A stretch of DNA of 64,000 nucleotides from Otatea glauca (Eukaryota; Streptophyta; Magnoliopsida; Poales; Poaceae), in contig CM070719.1 in assembly GCA_036346275.1 (NCBI GenBank), forward strand, positions 19,137,185-19,201,184, given 5' to 3'. This document shows positions 8,745-21,080 of the stretch, piece by piece; positions within the stretch are counted from its first letter, which is position 1, and each line of letters opens with the position of its first letter. Position numbers and translations under genes: made by a program. The notes beneath the pieces were generated by a model. That model had not been told where the DNA came from. It worked only from the letters and a program-made list of their open reading frames with translations, and did no database searches.

Positions 8745-10533
8745 TGAAGGACCGAAATGGCGATGGGGTGAATGATCCCAAATCTAAATTTCCCCCATTC
8801 AAAATAATCTAAAGAAGCCCACAGATAAATCAATCAAAAGGAGCAAATCAAATGGAGGAAGTTTTCTACAAGTTCGGTATGACCGTAAGAAGGGTGGTAT
8901 GATCAGGCTCAAGAACAACAGGAAGAACAGAGCCAAGAACAACACGAACTCAAAAGCTAATTCGAGGAATCTTTTGATTAGCTGAACAAAAACTCACGAA
9001 AATTGGTAGATGTGATCCTAAGGATGTTAGAAACTTATTCCAACCTTCAATGGTAAGGATTGACGTCAAAGTTCTAACATTTTTCATTTGGAAGGAAGAA
9101 CATAATAAGTTGGAGTAAAACTTGAGAGCTTGATTTTGGAACTGCTCGTGGGGTTTTAATGATCAAGATGATCTTGGATAACCTCCCACACAACACAGCA
9201 AGCAAGAACACAAGTCCAAGACCCCTCAAACACGATCTAGAAGAATGATTCACTTAAGCACATAAGATCAGTTTCTTGCAAAAAAGAACACAAGATTTGC
9301 CAAGATGATTGGAATATGATCTGAAGAAGACTCACCCATCAATCATACATCCTCAGCACAAGATCCATAAGCATTTAGAAAGAGGGGAGGCAAAACCAAA
9401 TGTGTAAGAAGCAAATTGCAAGAATGTAAATTGCGGAATTTAATTGCTGAATTTAAATGCGTAAAGTAAATTCGAGCATAAATGAAAATGATTTGCATTT
9501 CTGAAAGGGATGTTTACAAAGCCTCACAACAAAGTGGGAAAAAAGCTCAAAGGAGTCAAAACCTTCAAGAGGAGGAATGCTACCCTCCCCCTGTATTTAT
9601 ACTACTCTGGAGTCACCCTCTACCCTTGGAAGAGTTCCTTCTACCCTAAGGATCACCATCAAGGGCTAGGAATGACTCTCACACATAACTATACTAACTA
9701 GGCCTGCTACTCAATCACCTAGACCGCGATCCGATGGTCCTCCTTGATCCGAGCAGCTCCTAGCTAGCATCTCGGCCATTCTTTGTCTTCTAGGCATGCA
9801 GCGACTCCGTCTCCTATCATCTTCCGGCGATCCTCGACCGTCTAGACCTCCGACGCACCTCGCCTATTCTCGGTCATCCTTCGCCTCACCATGACCTAGC
9901 ACCGTCGTCCTGCAACCATTAAAAAAAGGAAAACCCATCACATAGCAAAGTCTAACAAAGATATGCAATTATCACCCAATTGCATCATTCAACAAGTCAA
10001 CACTACCGACCACTGTATCGACTTCATCGAGTTGTCACCATCGAGTAGGATCCTCGCTCGACTAGAACTCGACCATCATATCGACCGCATCGAGTTGCTA
10101 ACATCGAGTTGATTACTCACTCAAGTAGTAACTCGACTATCGACGAAATGCTCGACTTGCTCGACACAAAAGCATTAGCTCTATCAATCACTATGCCGAG
10201 TCTATCAACCACATGTCTAACTCTATCAATTACGACACCAAGTCGATAAAATGATATCGAGTAACAATTGATTAGACTAAGAACTCGAGTTGAGCTGACT
10301 GTAGAGTGCTCGACCCAGCAACATTTCTACTCGATACTTAGGTACTACCAATCTACTCGAATCATTCGACCACAAGCCTGCAGGACGATACTCGAACCAC
10401 TCGAGACAGACACAACTCAAATTGCTTCAATTTGAAAATCCAATTCAAATCAAACTCAAACCAGAGCATACCAAGCTCAAATTTAGTCAAATACTCATCA
10501 CAAAACATGGGTAGACCTCAACATGGTCTTTCA
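8745..10533 (-). repeat. 3' LTR of the outer copia (1,789 bp)
   Basis: On the plus strand it starts tgaaggaccgaaatgg and ends acatggtctttca, next to the complement of a polypurine tract. It contains the antisense of a TATA box (tatttatactac near 9595) and an array of degenerate (g)taaa(tt)gcg units near 9405-9480. The segment 10005-10410 is very rich in TCGA (ctcgac, atcgag), and this part is unlike the same region of the other LTRs in the window. Confidence 0.8.
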
Positions 10534-10545
10534 ATGTCCCCCTTG
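10534..10545 (-). other. Polypurine tract of the outer copia
   Basis: Plus strand atgtccccctt is the complement of an aaggggga tract and lies directly beside the LTR end, as needed for plus-strand priming. Confidence 0.65.
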
Positions 10546-12079
10546 ATGTGTATATTGATAAACAACACAAAAGGCATAAATTTGAGTTTGAAGAAGAAGA
10601 AAGAAGGCAATTTGAATTGCAAAGCCAAACTTGATCCTGAGAAAAACAATAAGATCATGACTAAGTTGGCAAGGATGATTTTAGAGCAAGCCAATAGAAA
10701 GAACAAGTTTTCCATAAAAGCTCTAAATATACTTATGGTCCTAAAAATTAGCAAGATTTCACAAAGATCATAAGAGATGAAAATGATGCTTTTTTTACAA
10801 TTTCTCCCCATTTTGCCAATATAGACATCAAGATGACAAATTCTCCCCCTTTACACATGTATGCATGAAATGCATTCTAAAAGAGCTTTGAAGATTATCC
10901 AAGTGACCACATATACAAGGTATGAAACTAAGCTAGTTAATGGCAAATTAGACTAAACTAAGACATGTCCAAGTGCAAATGTCAATTTTGCTAGCAAGTA
11001 CAAGTAAGACCATGTCGTTTATGCATGATTTAACAAGTGCAACACTAAGCATAGTTTCTAAACTAGAAGCACAGCCATACAATGGATCAAATGGAGAACC
11101 TAGAGTTCAACCTACTCAACACTTTCGGAAAGCTAGAAGTGCATACAAGGTCTTTCAAGCTCAATTATCTTTAATGCAAATTTTTGCTTTAAGACTTCAA
11201 ATAACACAGTGGAGTACAAATGTGTAACATTATTTGCATTTTACCCACTTATTAATTATATATATATATATTTGCATTTTTAAGTGTGATTGACTCAAGC
11301 CATAGTCGACCATCTCAAGAAGAGCTCTTAAGAGGATGATCTTCGTCATACACAATACATTCCAAGTTCATCCCAAGTGCAATGGGAGGCAGTCTTGAGA
11401 AGGTAAGGTGTTGAGATCAATTTGCACAAAAGGAGTCAAATTTTGTTTTCATCTTAGATTTATGAGCATGTGAAGGACTCGAGTATGGATCTATCTAGCT
11501 TCACCCAAGTTGCTATAGGGACTCTAGTAGAAATCTAAAATTTCATAAATAATGGCATATGCACCTAGAGAGGAAACGTAGCAAGTAAAAGCAACATGTT
11601 TCATCAAGTTTTCATTTAAAACTTAGATTTTCAAATTCTAACAAGCTTAGCAAGATGATTGAGAAAGAACTTGGACATATCTAAGCTAGTATTTTTCTTC
11701 AAGAAAGGTAGCAGCGTGTGTAGCATGAATAGAAGTTCATCTACATAATAGACAAAGCTCATAAAACAGAAAATAAAGTCTATATGCAGTGCATGAAGCA
11801 GATTCTCAAACTCCCCCTAAACAAGTGAATCAATTTTAAACACAATTCTGGTTTAAGTTGAGTTATTTGCAAAATTAAGTTCAAGAAAGGTCCAAAAAAC
11901 TCAATCAAAACCAGAAAAACAGAATGGGGATAAGAAATCGAGAGACTGCAAACTGGGTGGCTATAGAGCATGGAAAAGATAGTTGATAACGCTAGGCTCA
12001 GAAACACTCAGAAGATGCAAAGTAAAAGAAAATCTGGAACAAAATATATAATACATAATATACAAACCAGCTTCCCCTC
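10546..12079 (-). other. Noncoding 3' region of the outer copia
   Basis: About 1.5 kb with no long frame on either strand. SIRE-type elements often carry an envelope-like ORF here, but I see none. The sequence is clearly related to 33411-35339 in the third copia and is missing from the inner copia. It holds further ctccccc blocks (10803, 10841, 11806) like weak extra polypurine tracts on the minus strand. Confidence 0.6.
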
Positions 12080-12576
12080 ACGATAAGCCGTAAGGACACA
12101 CAACTTCAAGCTCTCTTCTCAAGGCCACAAACCTAGAGCTATTCAATGGTTTGGTAAAGATATCGGCAATCTAATGGCCACTCTCCACAAACTGAAGCAC
12201 TATATCACCCTTCTCTACATGGTCTCTAAGGAAGTGATATTTAATATCAATGTGCTTGGTCCTGAGTGCTGCACTGGGTTTCTGGCAATACAAATAGCAG
12301 AAATGTTATCATAGAAGAGTGGAACACTCTCTATTTATAACCCAAAGTCCTGCAAGGTTAATCTCATCCAAAGCACCTGACTACAGCAACTAGCTACAGT
12401 AACGTACTCGGTCTCAGCAGTGGACTGTGCAACTCCGGACAGCTTCCTAGATGACCAAGAAACAAGAGAAGTGGCAATGAATGGTAAGTGCCAGAAGTGC
12501 TCTTCCTATCTATCCAACAGCTAGAAAAGTCTGCATCGAAAAAAGCTTGAAGGGACAGACAAGAAGAAGAAGAGTA
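12080..12576 (-). pseudogene. copia RNase H, degenerate
   Basis: The minus strand reads, over several frames, DADF ... CWIDRKSTSGT, SGVAQSTAETEYVTVASCCS and ICIAxNPVQHS, the usual copia RNase H blocks. Stops and shifts are frequent. It follows RT directly and would have removed template RNA. Confidence 0.7.
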
Positions 12577-13846
12577 CTAAATACCATAATCCATGGTAGC
12601 TCGAAGGTACCTGAAGATGCGCTTCACCGCCTGGCGGTTAGAGGCGCGAGGAGAAGCCTGCAATCGAGCGCACAGACACACATCAAAATGTATGTCTGGC
12701 CTCAAGGCAGTGAGATACAGGAGGGAGCCGATCATGCTCCGAAACTCTTTCTGATCAACTGGCTCACCATCCTCATCAAGCTCGAGAACAGCTGTGGTGG
12801 CTATAGGAGTCATCTTCGGTTTCCCATCAGATATGTCGAAGCGCCTCAGGAGGTCTCGAGTGTACTTGCCTTGATGCAAGAAAGAGCCCTCCCGAGTCTG
12901 CTTGGTTTGGAAGCTGAGAAAGTAACTCAACTCACCCATCATACTCATTTCAAACTCTATGCTCATCACTTCTGAAAACTGAGACACAAGAGAATGCGAA
13001 GAGCCAACAAAGATAATATCGTCCACATAAATCTGGACGATGAGGAAATGAGAATCTTGGTATCTGATGAACAAAGTCTTGTCTACTATACCCATTTTGA
13101 AACTATGACTAAGAAGATAGGACTTAAACCTTTCATACCAAGCTCTAAGAGCCTACTTAAGTCCATATAACGCTTTGGAAAGCTTGAAGATATGGTTTGG
13201 GTACTTGGGTTCTTGAATCCTAGAGGCCTGCTTAAGTCCATACAAAGCTTTAGAAAACTTGAAGACATGGTTTGGATATTTGGGGTTCTCGAATCCTGTA
13301 GGCTACCTGACATACACCTCTTCCTTAATATACCCATTGAGGAATGCACTCTTGACATCCATTTGATAAAGCTTGAAGCCCTTGGATACAGAAAATGCAA
13401 GCAGGATCCTAATAGCTTCTAGTCTAGCTACAGGGGCAAAAGGTTTCCTCGAAGTCAAGACCCTCGACTTGAGAAAAGCCCTGTGCAACTAGTCTAGCCT
13501 TGTTTCTAATGACAACCCCATCCTTACTGTGCTTGTTCTTGAACACCCACTTGGTCCCAATAACATTATGACCAGATGGGGGCTTGACAAGCCGCCATAC
13601 CTTGTTCCTCTCGAAGTTTTCGAGTTCCTCATGCATAGCATTAATCCATGATTCATCAGATAATGCATGAGAAACATCCTTCGACTCAAAGGAAGCAACA
13701 AAGGCTGAGTGGATGAAGAAAATAGACAAGCCCGATTTTGAGCGAGTGACCCGCTCAAACAGATTGCCAATGATCTGATCAGGTGGATGAGAATGCTGAA
13801 TATGACGGGGAGGTCCAGAAGCAGAAATGACCTCTACCTCATGCAC
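12577..13846 (-). pseudogene. copia reverse transcriptase
   Basis: Minus-strand blocks in order: VIGTKWVFKNKHSKDG, RLVAQGFSQVEGLDFEETF, LYQMDVKSAFLNGYIKEEVY (first catalytic Asp), ALYGLK, then IVQIYVDDIIFVGSS (YVDD) and GSLLYLTALRPDIHF. At least three frame changes separate them. A 75 bp tandem duplication sits in the ALYGLK region (13151-13300). The YVDD motif is intact but the protein cannot be made from one frame. Confidence 0.85.
13151..13300 (-). repeat. 75 bp in-frame tandem duplication within RT
   Basis: Two adjacent copies (13151-13225 and 13226-13300), each beginning gcctacttaag or gcctgcttaag. Each encodes a version of PKYPNH(V/I)FK(F/L)SKALYGLK, so this RT block occurs twice in a row, 25 codons apart. 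The copies differ at several positions. Confidence 0.75.
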
Positions 13847-14110
13847 ATAAGAGGTAGGATCAGAACCATTGGCTGCATGAGAGTCAGAAGGTAAGGGCTG
13901 GTCTCCCTAAGGTGCAGAAATAGAAACAGGAGGCACCTCAGGTATAGAGGGGACTAGATCAGGTGGAACACCATCATCTCCATCATCCTCATCCTCTACA
14001 AAGATGGTCTTGGAGGTGGAAGAAGAACCTGAAATGTCAGGTCTAGCTCCTGGACTGGCCTCATCAAAGGTCACCTCGCAGGTCTCTATGATCTTATGCG
14101 CATCGCAACT

Positions 14111-15310
14111 CTAAACCCTATAGCTACGAGAAGAAGTCGAATAACCCAGAAAGATACCATCAGAAGAACAAGACTCAAACTTATCCAGGTTACCAGACTT
14201 CAAGATGAAACACTTGCAACCAAACACATGAAAAAGAGAAACACTGGACTTTCGCCCATACCTCAACTCGTAAGAAGTGCAGTGCAAATGTGATCTCAAG
14301 AATACGTGATTTGAAACATAGCATGCAGTAGCTATAGCCTCAGCCCAAAACTTTCGAGGAGTACTGTACTCGTCTAGCATCATCCTGGCCATCTCTATCA
14401 GGATCCTGTTCTTCCTTTCCACTATGCTATTTTGCTGAGGGATGTAGGGAGAGGAGAACTGATGCTCTAAACCAGACTCCACACAGAAAGTCTCAAAATA
14501 GGAGTTCTTGAACTCTATGCCAATGTCACTGCGTATAGCTCGTAGGACACCTGGGAGCTCAAGAGACAACCTATGAACCAAACCCCTGAAATGAGTAAAA
14601 GACTCATCCTTCGAGGCCATAAAAAACACTCTAGAGTACCTCGAAAAGTCATCGATAATGACAAGGACATACCACCCGATGACTGCACTCGAGCTGGACC
14701 AACAGTGTCCATATGTAAAAGCTGTCTTGGTGCATCAGTCATCACAATAGTTATTGGAGGATGAGAAGCAGAAACCATCTTACCATGTCGGCAAGGAGAG
14801 CAGACTAAGTCTTTGACAATCTTGAGTTTAGGCAAACCATGAATGAGATCATGATTGCTAACTCGAGTCAAATGGTTGAAGCCGATGTGACCAAGTCTCC
14901 TATGCCAGAAGGAGAAATCACAGGACTCATAAGTAATCAAACAACGAAGAGAGTCTCTAGAAGAAACAGAAAAACCAGCACAAAAGACTCCCAAATCTAG
15001 AAATCCCACAAACTAACTCTCTTGATGAATCGAAGATTTTACAGGCATTACTCTTAAATCTTACCTCAAAAGAGTCATCAATAAGCTGAGAAACAAAAAG
15101 CAAGTTATACCGCAGCTTACTCACTAAGGCAACATCTTTAAGAATAAAATTTTTATTAATGCAGATGGTACATTTAGCAATGACTCTACCTGAAGACGCA
15201 TCCCCAAAAGTGATCAACTCATCACCAGGGGCTCAGACTAGGGAAAAGAACCATCTTGAGTCTGCGGTCATATGACGAGAACAACCGGAGTCAACAATCC
15301 AAACCTCTCC
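14111..15310 (-). pseudogene. copia protease active site and integrase
   Basis: Near 15267-15302 the minus strand reads VWIVDSGCS, the aspartic protease active site. Integrase follows: FWHRRLGHIGFNHLTRV and DLVCSPCRHGKM (zinc-binding H and C residues), LLHMDTVGPARVQ (first Asp), IRSDIGIEF (second Asp) and PQQNSIVERKNR (Glu), then YELRYGRKSSVSLFHVFGC. The D,D,E residues are all present but two frameshifts (near 15000 and 14630) break it. It would have integrated the element's cDNA. Confidence 0.85.
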
Positions 15311-15659
15311 CTTCCCCATTCGACGAACCTGATTAAGCCAAAAGAGATAGAGATGACTTAGTTCTGGGATAAAATGAAGACTTGGGGACCCAATACTGAA
15401 CTACATGATGCCTCAGAGTACCAACCACAGAAGAAGACTGGACTCGTGTGACTCTCTAACACTCAACTCTCTCAAGATCAGTAGCAACCATAGCAGAAGA
15501 TCTAGGAACCAAAACTGGATTGGCCCGCCGTGGTTCAAAGGCCGAACCACCCCAGTGAGGTTGCTTGAATCTCCTACTAGAAAATACCTCACGCCGCTGA
15601 TATCTACCTCGATAGGAAAAGCAAGAAATATCAAGGGACGACAGAAAGATTGACCACGA

Positions 15660-18115
15660 ACAGCTCTAGGACTAAAACTCGACTGAACAGCCTGAAAACC
15701 GAGTCCTGGAGACTGCCCAAAAACAGGCGACTCTCTAACCTGTCTAGAAGCAATGTGTGCTTTAGGAGCACTCAGAGTCTAGGGATGACCCTGAATACCC
15801 CTAATAGCAGCCACACATTCACGCCTTGAGATCTTGGCACGCCTCAAACAGAAATCTACTAGGTGTCAATCCTTCTGACAGAAGGTGCATGTATACTTCG
15901 CCTTGCTAGAGGCAGAAGCAGCAGGAGGAACAACCTTCTTATCAGAGATCCCATGGGTAATCCCAGCAGACCAAAATATAGTGGTACTCACCCTGGGAGC
16001 TACCACGATCTTACCACTCTTGGAACTACGCACAATGATAGGAGGATGAGTTCTAGCGTGTTCCAAGTAGTCAAATCCTAGACCCTGATTGAATCGACTA
16101 ATCTTGGATTGGTCTAGAATGAGATTGAGCTTCTTCTTACCTCCCACAAACTTCTCGAGAGTGCTTATGAGAAACTCACACTCTCGGAAGAAAGAGGCAC
16201 ATTAAGAATAGGGAACAGAAGAGGAAGAATAACCAGACAGCGAAGAACTACCAGCACGTGCATTTTTTTCCCTCAGCATGGCTGCCTCAATCTTGAGGGC
16301 CTCACAAGAAACGCAAGGGGCATTTCTAATCCTAAAGGTCTGGGCCTTAAACTTCTTCCTAGGTTCGACTTGGATTTTATCCAAATCCCCCTCAATCTCA
16401 GCACATCACAAACAACTTTTTTGTGACTTAGCTAGTAAGTCCTTAGCAAGATTAGCACACTTGACATTTAAAGATTCATTGTGAAGTTTTAGTTGCCTAC
16501 AGCCCTCACATGAGCTGACTGAGTCCTTAGAAACATGCATTTCAAGTTGATCGTTTCTAAAGAAAGCTTCCTAAGGTGATCGCTCATGGCATTAATTTCA
16601 TCAAGCAATTTAGGACAATTTTCACACGATGCACTAGTGTGAGTATGAAGAAAACTAGCATCGACAGGAATAGTATCAACAGAACTAGTGCTAGCATTCT
16701 TCGACCTAAGACTCTCAAGCTCAGAAACCACATTATCATGCATAGTGCTTAGGTTCTCAAGCTCCACAACCAAAGCATCGCAAAGAATACAGTTATCAGT
16801 GAGTCGGGAGGGAGAAGATCTAAGAGAAGCTAACTCCCGAGTCAAGATACCTACTTTCTTCTCTAGCTCTATACACCTAGCTCTAGCTCTAGCATGAAAT
16901 TTTTCTAATTTGCAGAAAGCTTCATTGAGCTGGTCATAGGAGGGTACCTCGTCCGAGTCGCTGTAAAGCTCGGAGTTACTGATGTCGTTGGCATTCGCCA
17001 TGAAGCACATCCCGGTGAAGTCGTCGTCGCCTTTCTTCTCTTGCGGATCATCCTCACCCTCATTGCTCTAGGTCTGCGTGTCGGAGAGGTTGACATCATC
17101 AAGTGTGGCGAGGACGCGATGGAAGAGCTTCTTGTTCTTCGAGAAGTTGCGGTACTTCTTCTCACGCGCCGGGTCACAAGCTGGAGGCTTCTTGTTGCGG
17201 TTCTTGTCGATGTAGTCGTTCTTTGCCAAACCGCTAGAGTCGATCTTGCCCTTCTCCAGCTTGGGGCAGTTCGCTCGAATGTGATTGGGGCCACCACACT
17301 CGAAGCAGGTGATCGTGCCACCTCTCTTCCTCTCCCTCACACTCTTGTTTGCATGAGAGAATTTGCGAGATAAAAGAGCAAGCTCATTTTCAAAAAAAAT
17401 TCCAGTTGGTCATCGCTTAGCACGCAAAGGGTGGAGAGGGAAAAACCAGCAAAAGAATCTGAAGTGGATCCAGTGGGATCGGTGAACAACGCCATCGATT
17501 GAGATCTCATCTTGCGAGAGACAACATCGATCTCATGAGTCTTGAGCTAGGAATAAAGCCCATCAAGAGTCAGAGTCAATAAGTCAGTAGTGTCCTTGAT
17601 GGTGGTCACCTTCATCTCCCAGACTCGAAGATCGAGTGCGGTCAAGAAGTGTCGAGTATTATTCGAGTCAGGGTATAAACAACCGACTGCTCGAAGGTTG
17701 CTCAAAATCTTCGTCAAATGACTAAAACACTCATCAAGACTCTCACCAGTGTGCTGTTCAAATTTGTTGTAATCACGCATTGGTCATGTCTCACCGTCTT
17801 GAATTGGGTATTGCCCTCATGATAAGCATCGAGAGTCACCCAAATCTGGTGAGCAGAACGGAGGTGAGAAATCCTATCATACTCACTATGGCTAAGACCC
17901 TGTATGAGGATGGTCCTTGCCTTAGCGTTTGCCTCAACGTCAGCCATATTGTCAGCTGTGACGTTTTCATCAGTAGGAATCTCATATGGGAGTTTCACCT
18001 TCTGCCATATCAGGAAGTCCTAGGCAGTGATGTATGACTCCATCCGCGATTTCCAAAAAGGAAAATCAACTCCAGAAATAATAGGAGGCTTGGTGGAATA
18101 CTTGTCCATCACCAT
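15660..18115 (-). pseudogene. copia gag with zinc knuckle and long coiled coil
   Basis: Gag starts at an ATG at 18115 or 18109 (MDKYSTKPPIISGVDFPFW), just after the primer-binding site. Domains in order: N-terminal gag domain; FNKFEQHTGES-type helical block; CCHC zinc knuckle CFECGGPNHIRANC near 17270; acidic DSDEVPSYDQLNEAF; a long coiled coil (CIELEKKVGILTRELASLRS); and a second zinc-finger-like motif, CTFCQKD...HLVDFC near 15865, with a stop inside it. Several stops and frameshifts are present. Gag would package the RNA. Confidence 0.82.
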
Positions 18116-18157
18116 GGCTCTTGAGACTAGTCAAGAGCTATGGAAGATCAAAAACCC

Positions 18158-18169
18158 GCTCTGGTACCA
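18158..18169 (-). other. Primer-binding site of the outer copia
   Basis: Plus strand gctctggtacca is the complement of TGGTACCAGAGC, one change from the initiator Met-tRNA match TGGTATCAGAGC. It lies two bases from the LTR start at 18172. Confidence 0.7.
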
Positions 18170-18171
18170 AT

Positions 18172-19221
18172 TGGAGGATCGAAATGGAGATCAAAGGGGG
18201 GTTAATAATCCCAAATAAAATTTCCCCCACTCAAAATAATCCAAACAAGCCCACAGATAATTTAATCAAAAGGAGCAAATCAAATGATGGAAGTTTTCCT
18301 GCAAGTCTGGTATGACTGTACGAAGGATGGTATGACCAGGCTTAAGAATAGCAAGAAGAACAGAGCTAATAACAGCACGAACTCAAAAGCTAATTCGAGG
18401 AATCTTTTGATCGGCTGAACAAAAACTCATGAAACTTGGTAGATGTGATCTTAAGGATGTCAGGAACTTATTCCAATCTTCAATCGCAAGGATTGACGTC
18501 AAAGTTCTGACCTTTTTGTCCTGGAAGAAAAAACACACCAAGTTTAAGCAAAACACAAGAACTTGATCTTGGACTTGCTCGTGGGGTTTTGATGATCTAG
18601 ATGATCTTGGATAATCTCCCACTTGTCACAGCAAGCAAGAACTCAAGTCAAAATCTCCGCAAACATGATCTACAAGAAATAATCACTCAAGAACACAAGA
18701 TCGGTTTCTTGCAACAAAAGCACAACGATCTTTCGAAATAAGAGGCAATAGAAAGTAGAAGGAGGGGAGGCAAATCCAAATTGCGTAAGTAGATTGCAAG
18801 AATAAAGTGCGGAATTTAAATGCTAGAAAGTAAGTTGCTGGATTTAATGCGTAATGTAAATTCAAGCATGATAGAAAGTGTTTTGCATTTCTAGAAGGTA
18901 GGTTTACAAAGCCTCACAACAAAGTGGGCAAAAAGCTCAAAGGAGACAAAATCTCGAAATCCTTCAAGAGGAGGAAGACCACCCCTCCCCCTCTATTTAT
19001 ATACTACTCTTAAGTCACCCACCACCCTTAGATGAGTTTCTTCTACCCAAAGGACCACCATCAAGGGTTAGGATGACTCCCACACATAGCTTTACATGGG
19101 CTAACCTGAAACCCAACAAGCACACCGGGTTTTTAAGGCATGCTAACTAGACCCGCTACTCTATCACCTAGACCGCGATCCTACAGCCCTCCTTGATCCG
19201 AGCAGCTCCTAGCTAGCATCT
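18172..19221 (-). repeat. 5' LTR of the outer copia, first part
   Basis: Starts tggaggatcgaaatgg two bases from the primer-binding site and runs to the insertion point of the inner copia, where the 5 bp catct (19217-19221) is the left target-site copy. It aligns along its length with 8745-9780 but with many differences, so the outer element is old. The TATA complement (tatttatatactac near 19000) is still visible. Confidence 0.78.
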
Positions 19222-20923
19222 TGAAAGATCGAAATGGCGATCAGAGGGGGGGGGGGTGAATGATCCCAAATAAAATTTTCACCCACTCAAATTACTCCAA
19301 ACAATCTCACAATAAAAATCTGAAACACTCAAAGATTTTCCTTTAAAATGGTGTTTCTCAGATTCGCACACCCTCCAAAAACCCGAACAATTAGACAACT
19401 ATGGGTACCCCTAGCTTGCATGGATGAGAACGATGAATCATGTGAGGGATTTTTTAATCACAATCCTAGTTGTCAAGTGTCCAAACAAAGAGGAATCAAC
19501 TCAAAGACTACTTTTCTAAAAGAGATAAAGCTAAAACACCAAAGTCTCTTTCAGAAAAGTAAAAGCAGATTTTTCAAAAATTGTCCTCAATTGGAGCAGG
19601 AGGTTGGTGAGTTTCTGTTGCTCTAAGATTTTTGGGAATTTTTCTCCCTGTGATCAGTTCGGTCATGAAACACTCCACAAAAAGTCACCTCAAAATTATT
19701 TGTATAATAAACATGAAAAATCAAGCAATGCAGACAGTCCGGAACTTTGACCAGAAAGTTTGAGGCTCGGTTTTCACTTCATAGCGCTCAAACGGTGCAA
19801 TCAGTGGACTCACAAATTTTTCTACAGATGTCTATATGAGTCGTGCACCTTCGCCTACAAGAATCACTAAACAATGATTTTTCTAGATTATTATAAAAAT
19901 CAAAGACTGACTACTGCGCGAAAAACAAGTTCTGGACAGATTTGCAATTCAATAAGAACTTGATCTCTAGTCTATCCTAGGGTGCAAGAAAGATGTAAAA
20001 CTATATGAAAACCCTTAATACATCCTAGAAGAACAGCATTTAGAAGGAGGGGAGGCAAATCCAAATTGCGATAAAGTAAATTGCGAGAATGTAAATACGG
20101 GAAAGTAAATGATGAATTTAAATTGCGTAATTTAAATGCGTAATGTAAATGCGTAAAGGAAATGAAACATGAACATAAATGAAGAACATTTCATTTCTGG
20201 AAGGAGAGATTACAAAGCCTCACATTTCATGTGGGCAAAGCTCAAAGGAGCATCAAAAACCTCAAAACCTTCAAGGGGGTAAGGCTACCCCTCCACCCCT
20301 ATTTAAACAACTCTTGGGCCACCTACCACCCTTGGATGAGCCTCTAAACCCTAGAGCATCCATCAAGGGTTAGGATTTACCCACTCAACCAACCATGCAA
20401 GGGTTCACCCAAAACCCACAACACATAATGGGTTTTCTTGCACGGTTCTCAAAGCACACTAACTAGACCCGCTATCCCATCAACTAGACCACAATCCGAC
20501 GGCCCTCATCGATCCAAGCAGCATCTAGCTAGTATCACATCCATTCCTTGTCTTCACGGCTTGCACCGACTCCGTCTCCGATCATCTTTCGGTGATCCCC
20601 GACCGTCTGAACCTCCGACGCTCCTCGCCTAGTCCTGGCCATCCTTCGCCTCACCATAACCTAGCATCGTCGTTTGCAACCATAAAAAACAAGGAAACTC
20701 CTTACATAGCAATGCCCACAAAGACGTTCAATAAATCCATCAGAGTACACTCATTAAAATTCATTTTTCCTCGTTCTGGCCGGTAGCACCGGGAAAACAG
20801 AGAAGACCTCAAATTGCTTCCAACTGAAAATCCATTTCAAATCAAACTCAAACATGAGCAACCCAAGCTCAAATTTAGTTAAATACCCATCACAAATTTG
20901 ATAGACCTCCACATGGTACTTCA
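19222..20923 (-). repeat. 3' LTR of the inner copia (1,702 bp)
   Basis: Plus strand starts tgaaagatcgaaatgg and ends catggtacttca, directly followed by ttctccccctt, the polypurine-tract complement. Against its partner the first ~270 bp show roughly 5% differences by eye. The promoter has changed here: the plus strand reads ctatttaaacaact where the partner reads ctatttatacaact. Confidence 0.88.
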
Positions 20924-20935
20924 TTCTCCCCCTTG
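20924..20935 (-). other. Polypurine tract of the inner copia
   Basis: Plus strand ttctccccctt, the complement of aagggggagaa, abuts the LTR end without a gap. Confidence 0.7.
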
Positions 20936-20978
20936 ATGAGTATATTGACAAACACAACAAAAGGCATATGATTTGAGT

Positions 20979-21080
20979 TTGAAGAGGATGAAGAAGAAAG
21001 CAATTTTTTAGTTGCAAAGTCTAACTTGGTCTTCGTCTGGGAATTTTTGAAGAGGATGAAGAAGAAAACAATTTTTTTAG
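20979..21080 (-). repeat. 33 bp sequence repeated at a deletion junction
   Basis: ttgaagaggatgaagaag...caattttttag occurs at 20979-21011 and again at 21047-21080 with one or two changes. It lies between the polypurine tract and the end of RNase H, where the outer element has ~1.5 kb of extra sequence. Confidence 0.7.

Noticed and set aside
10546..12079. Envelope-like ORF of SIRE-type copia
   Set aside because: The region holds only short frames with many stops on both strands, and the related region at 33411-35339 is equally empty.
18158..18171. tRNA gene fragments suggested by gctctgatacca-type words
   Set aside because: These and those at 25294, 40206 and 54856 are primer-binding sites beside LTR ends, not tRNA genes.
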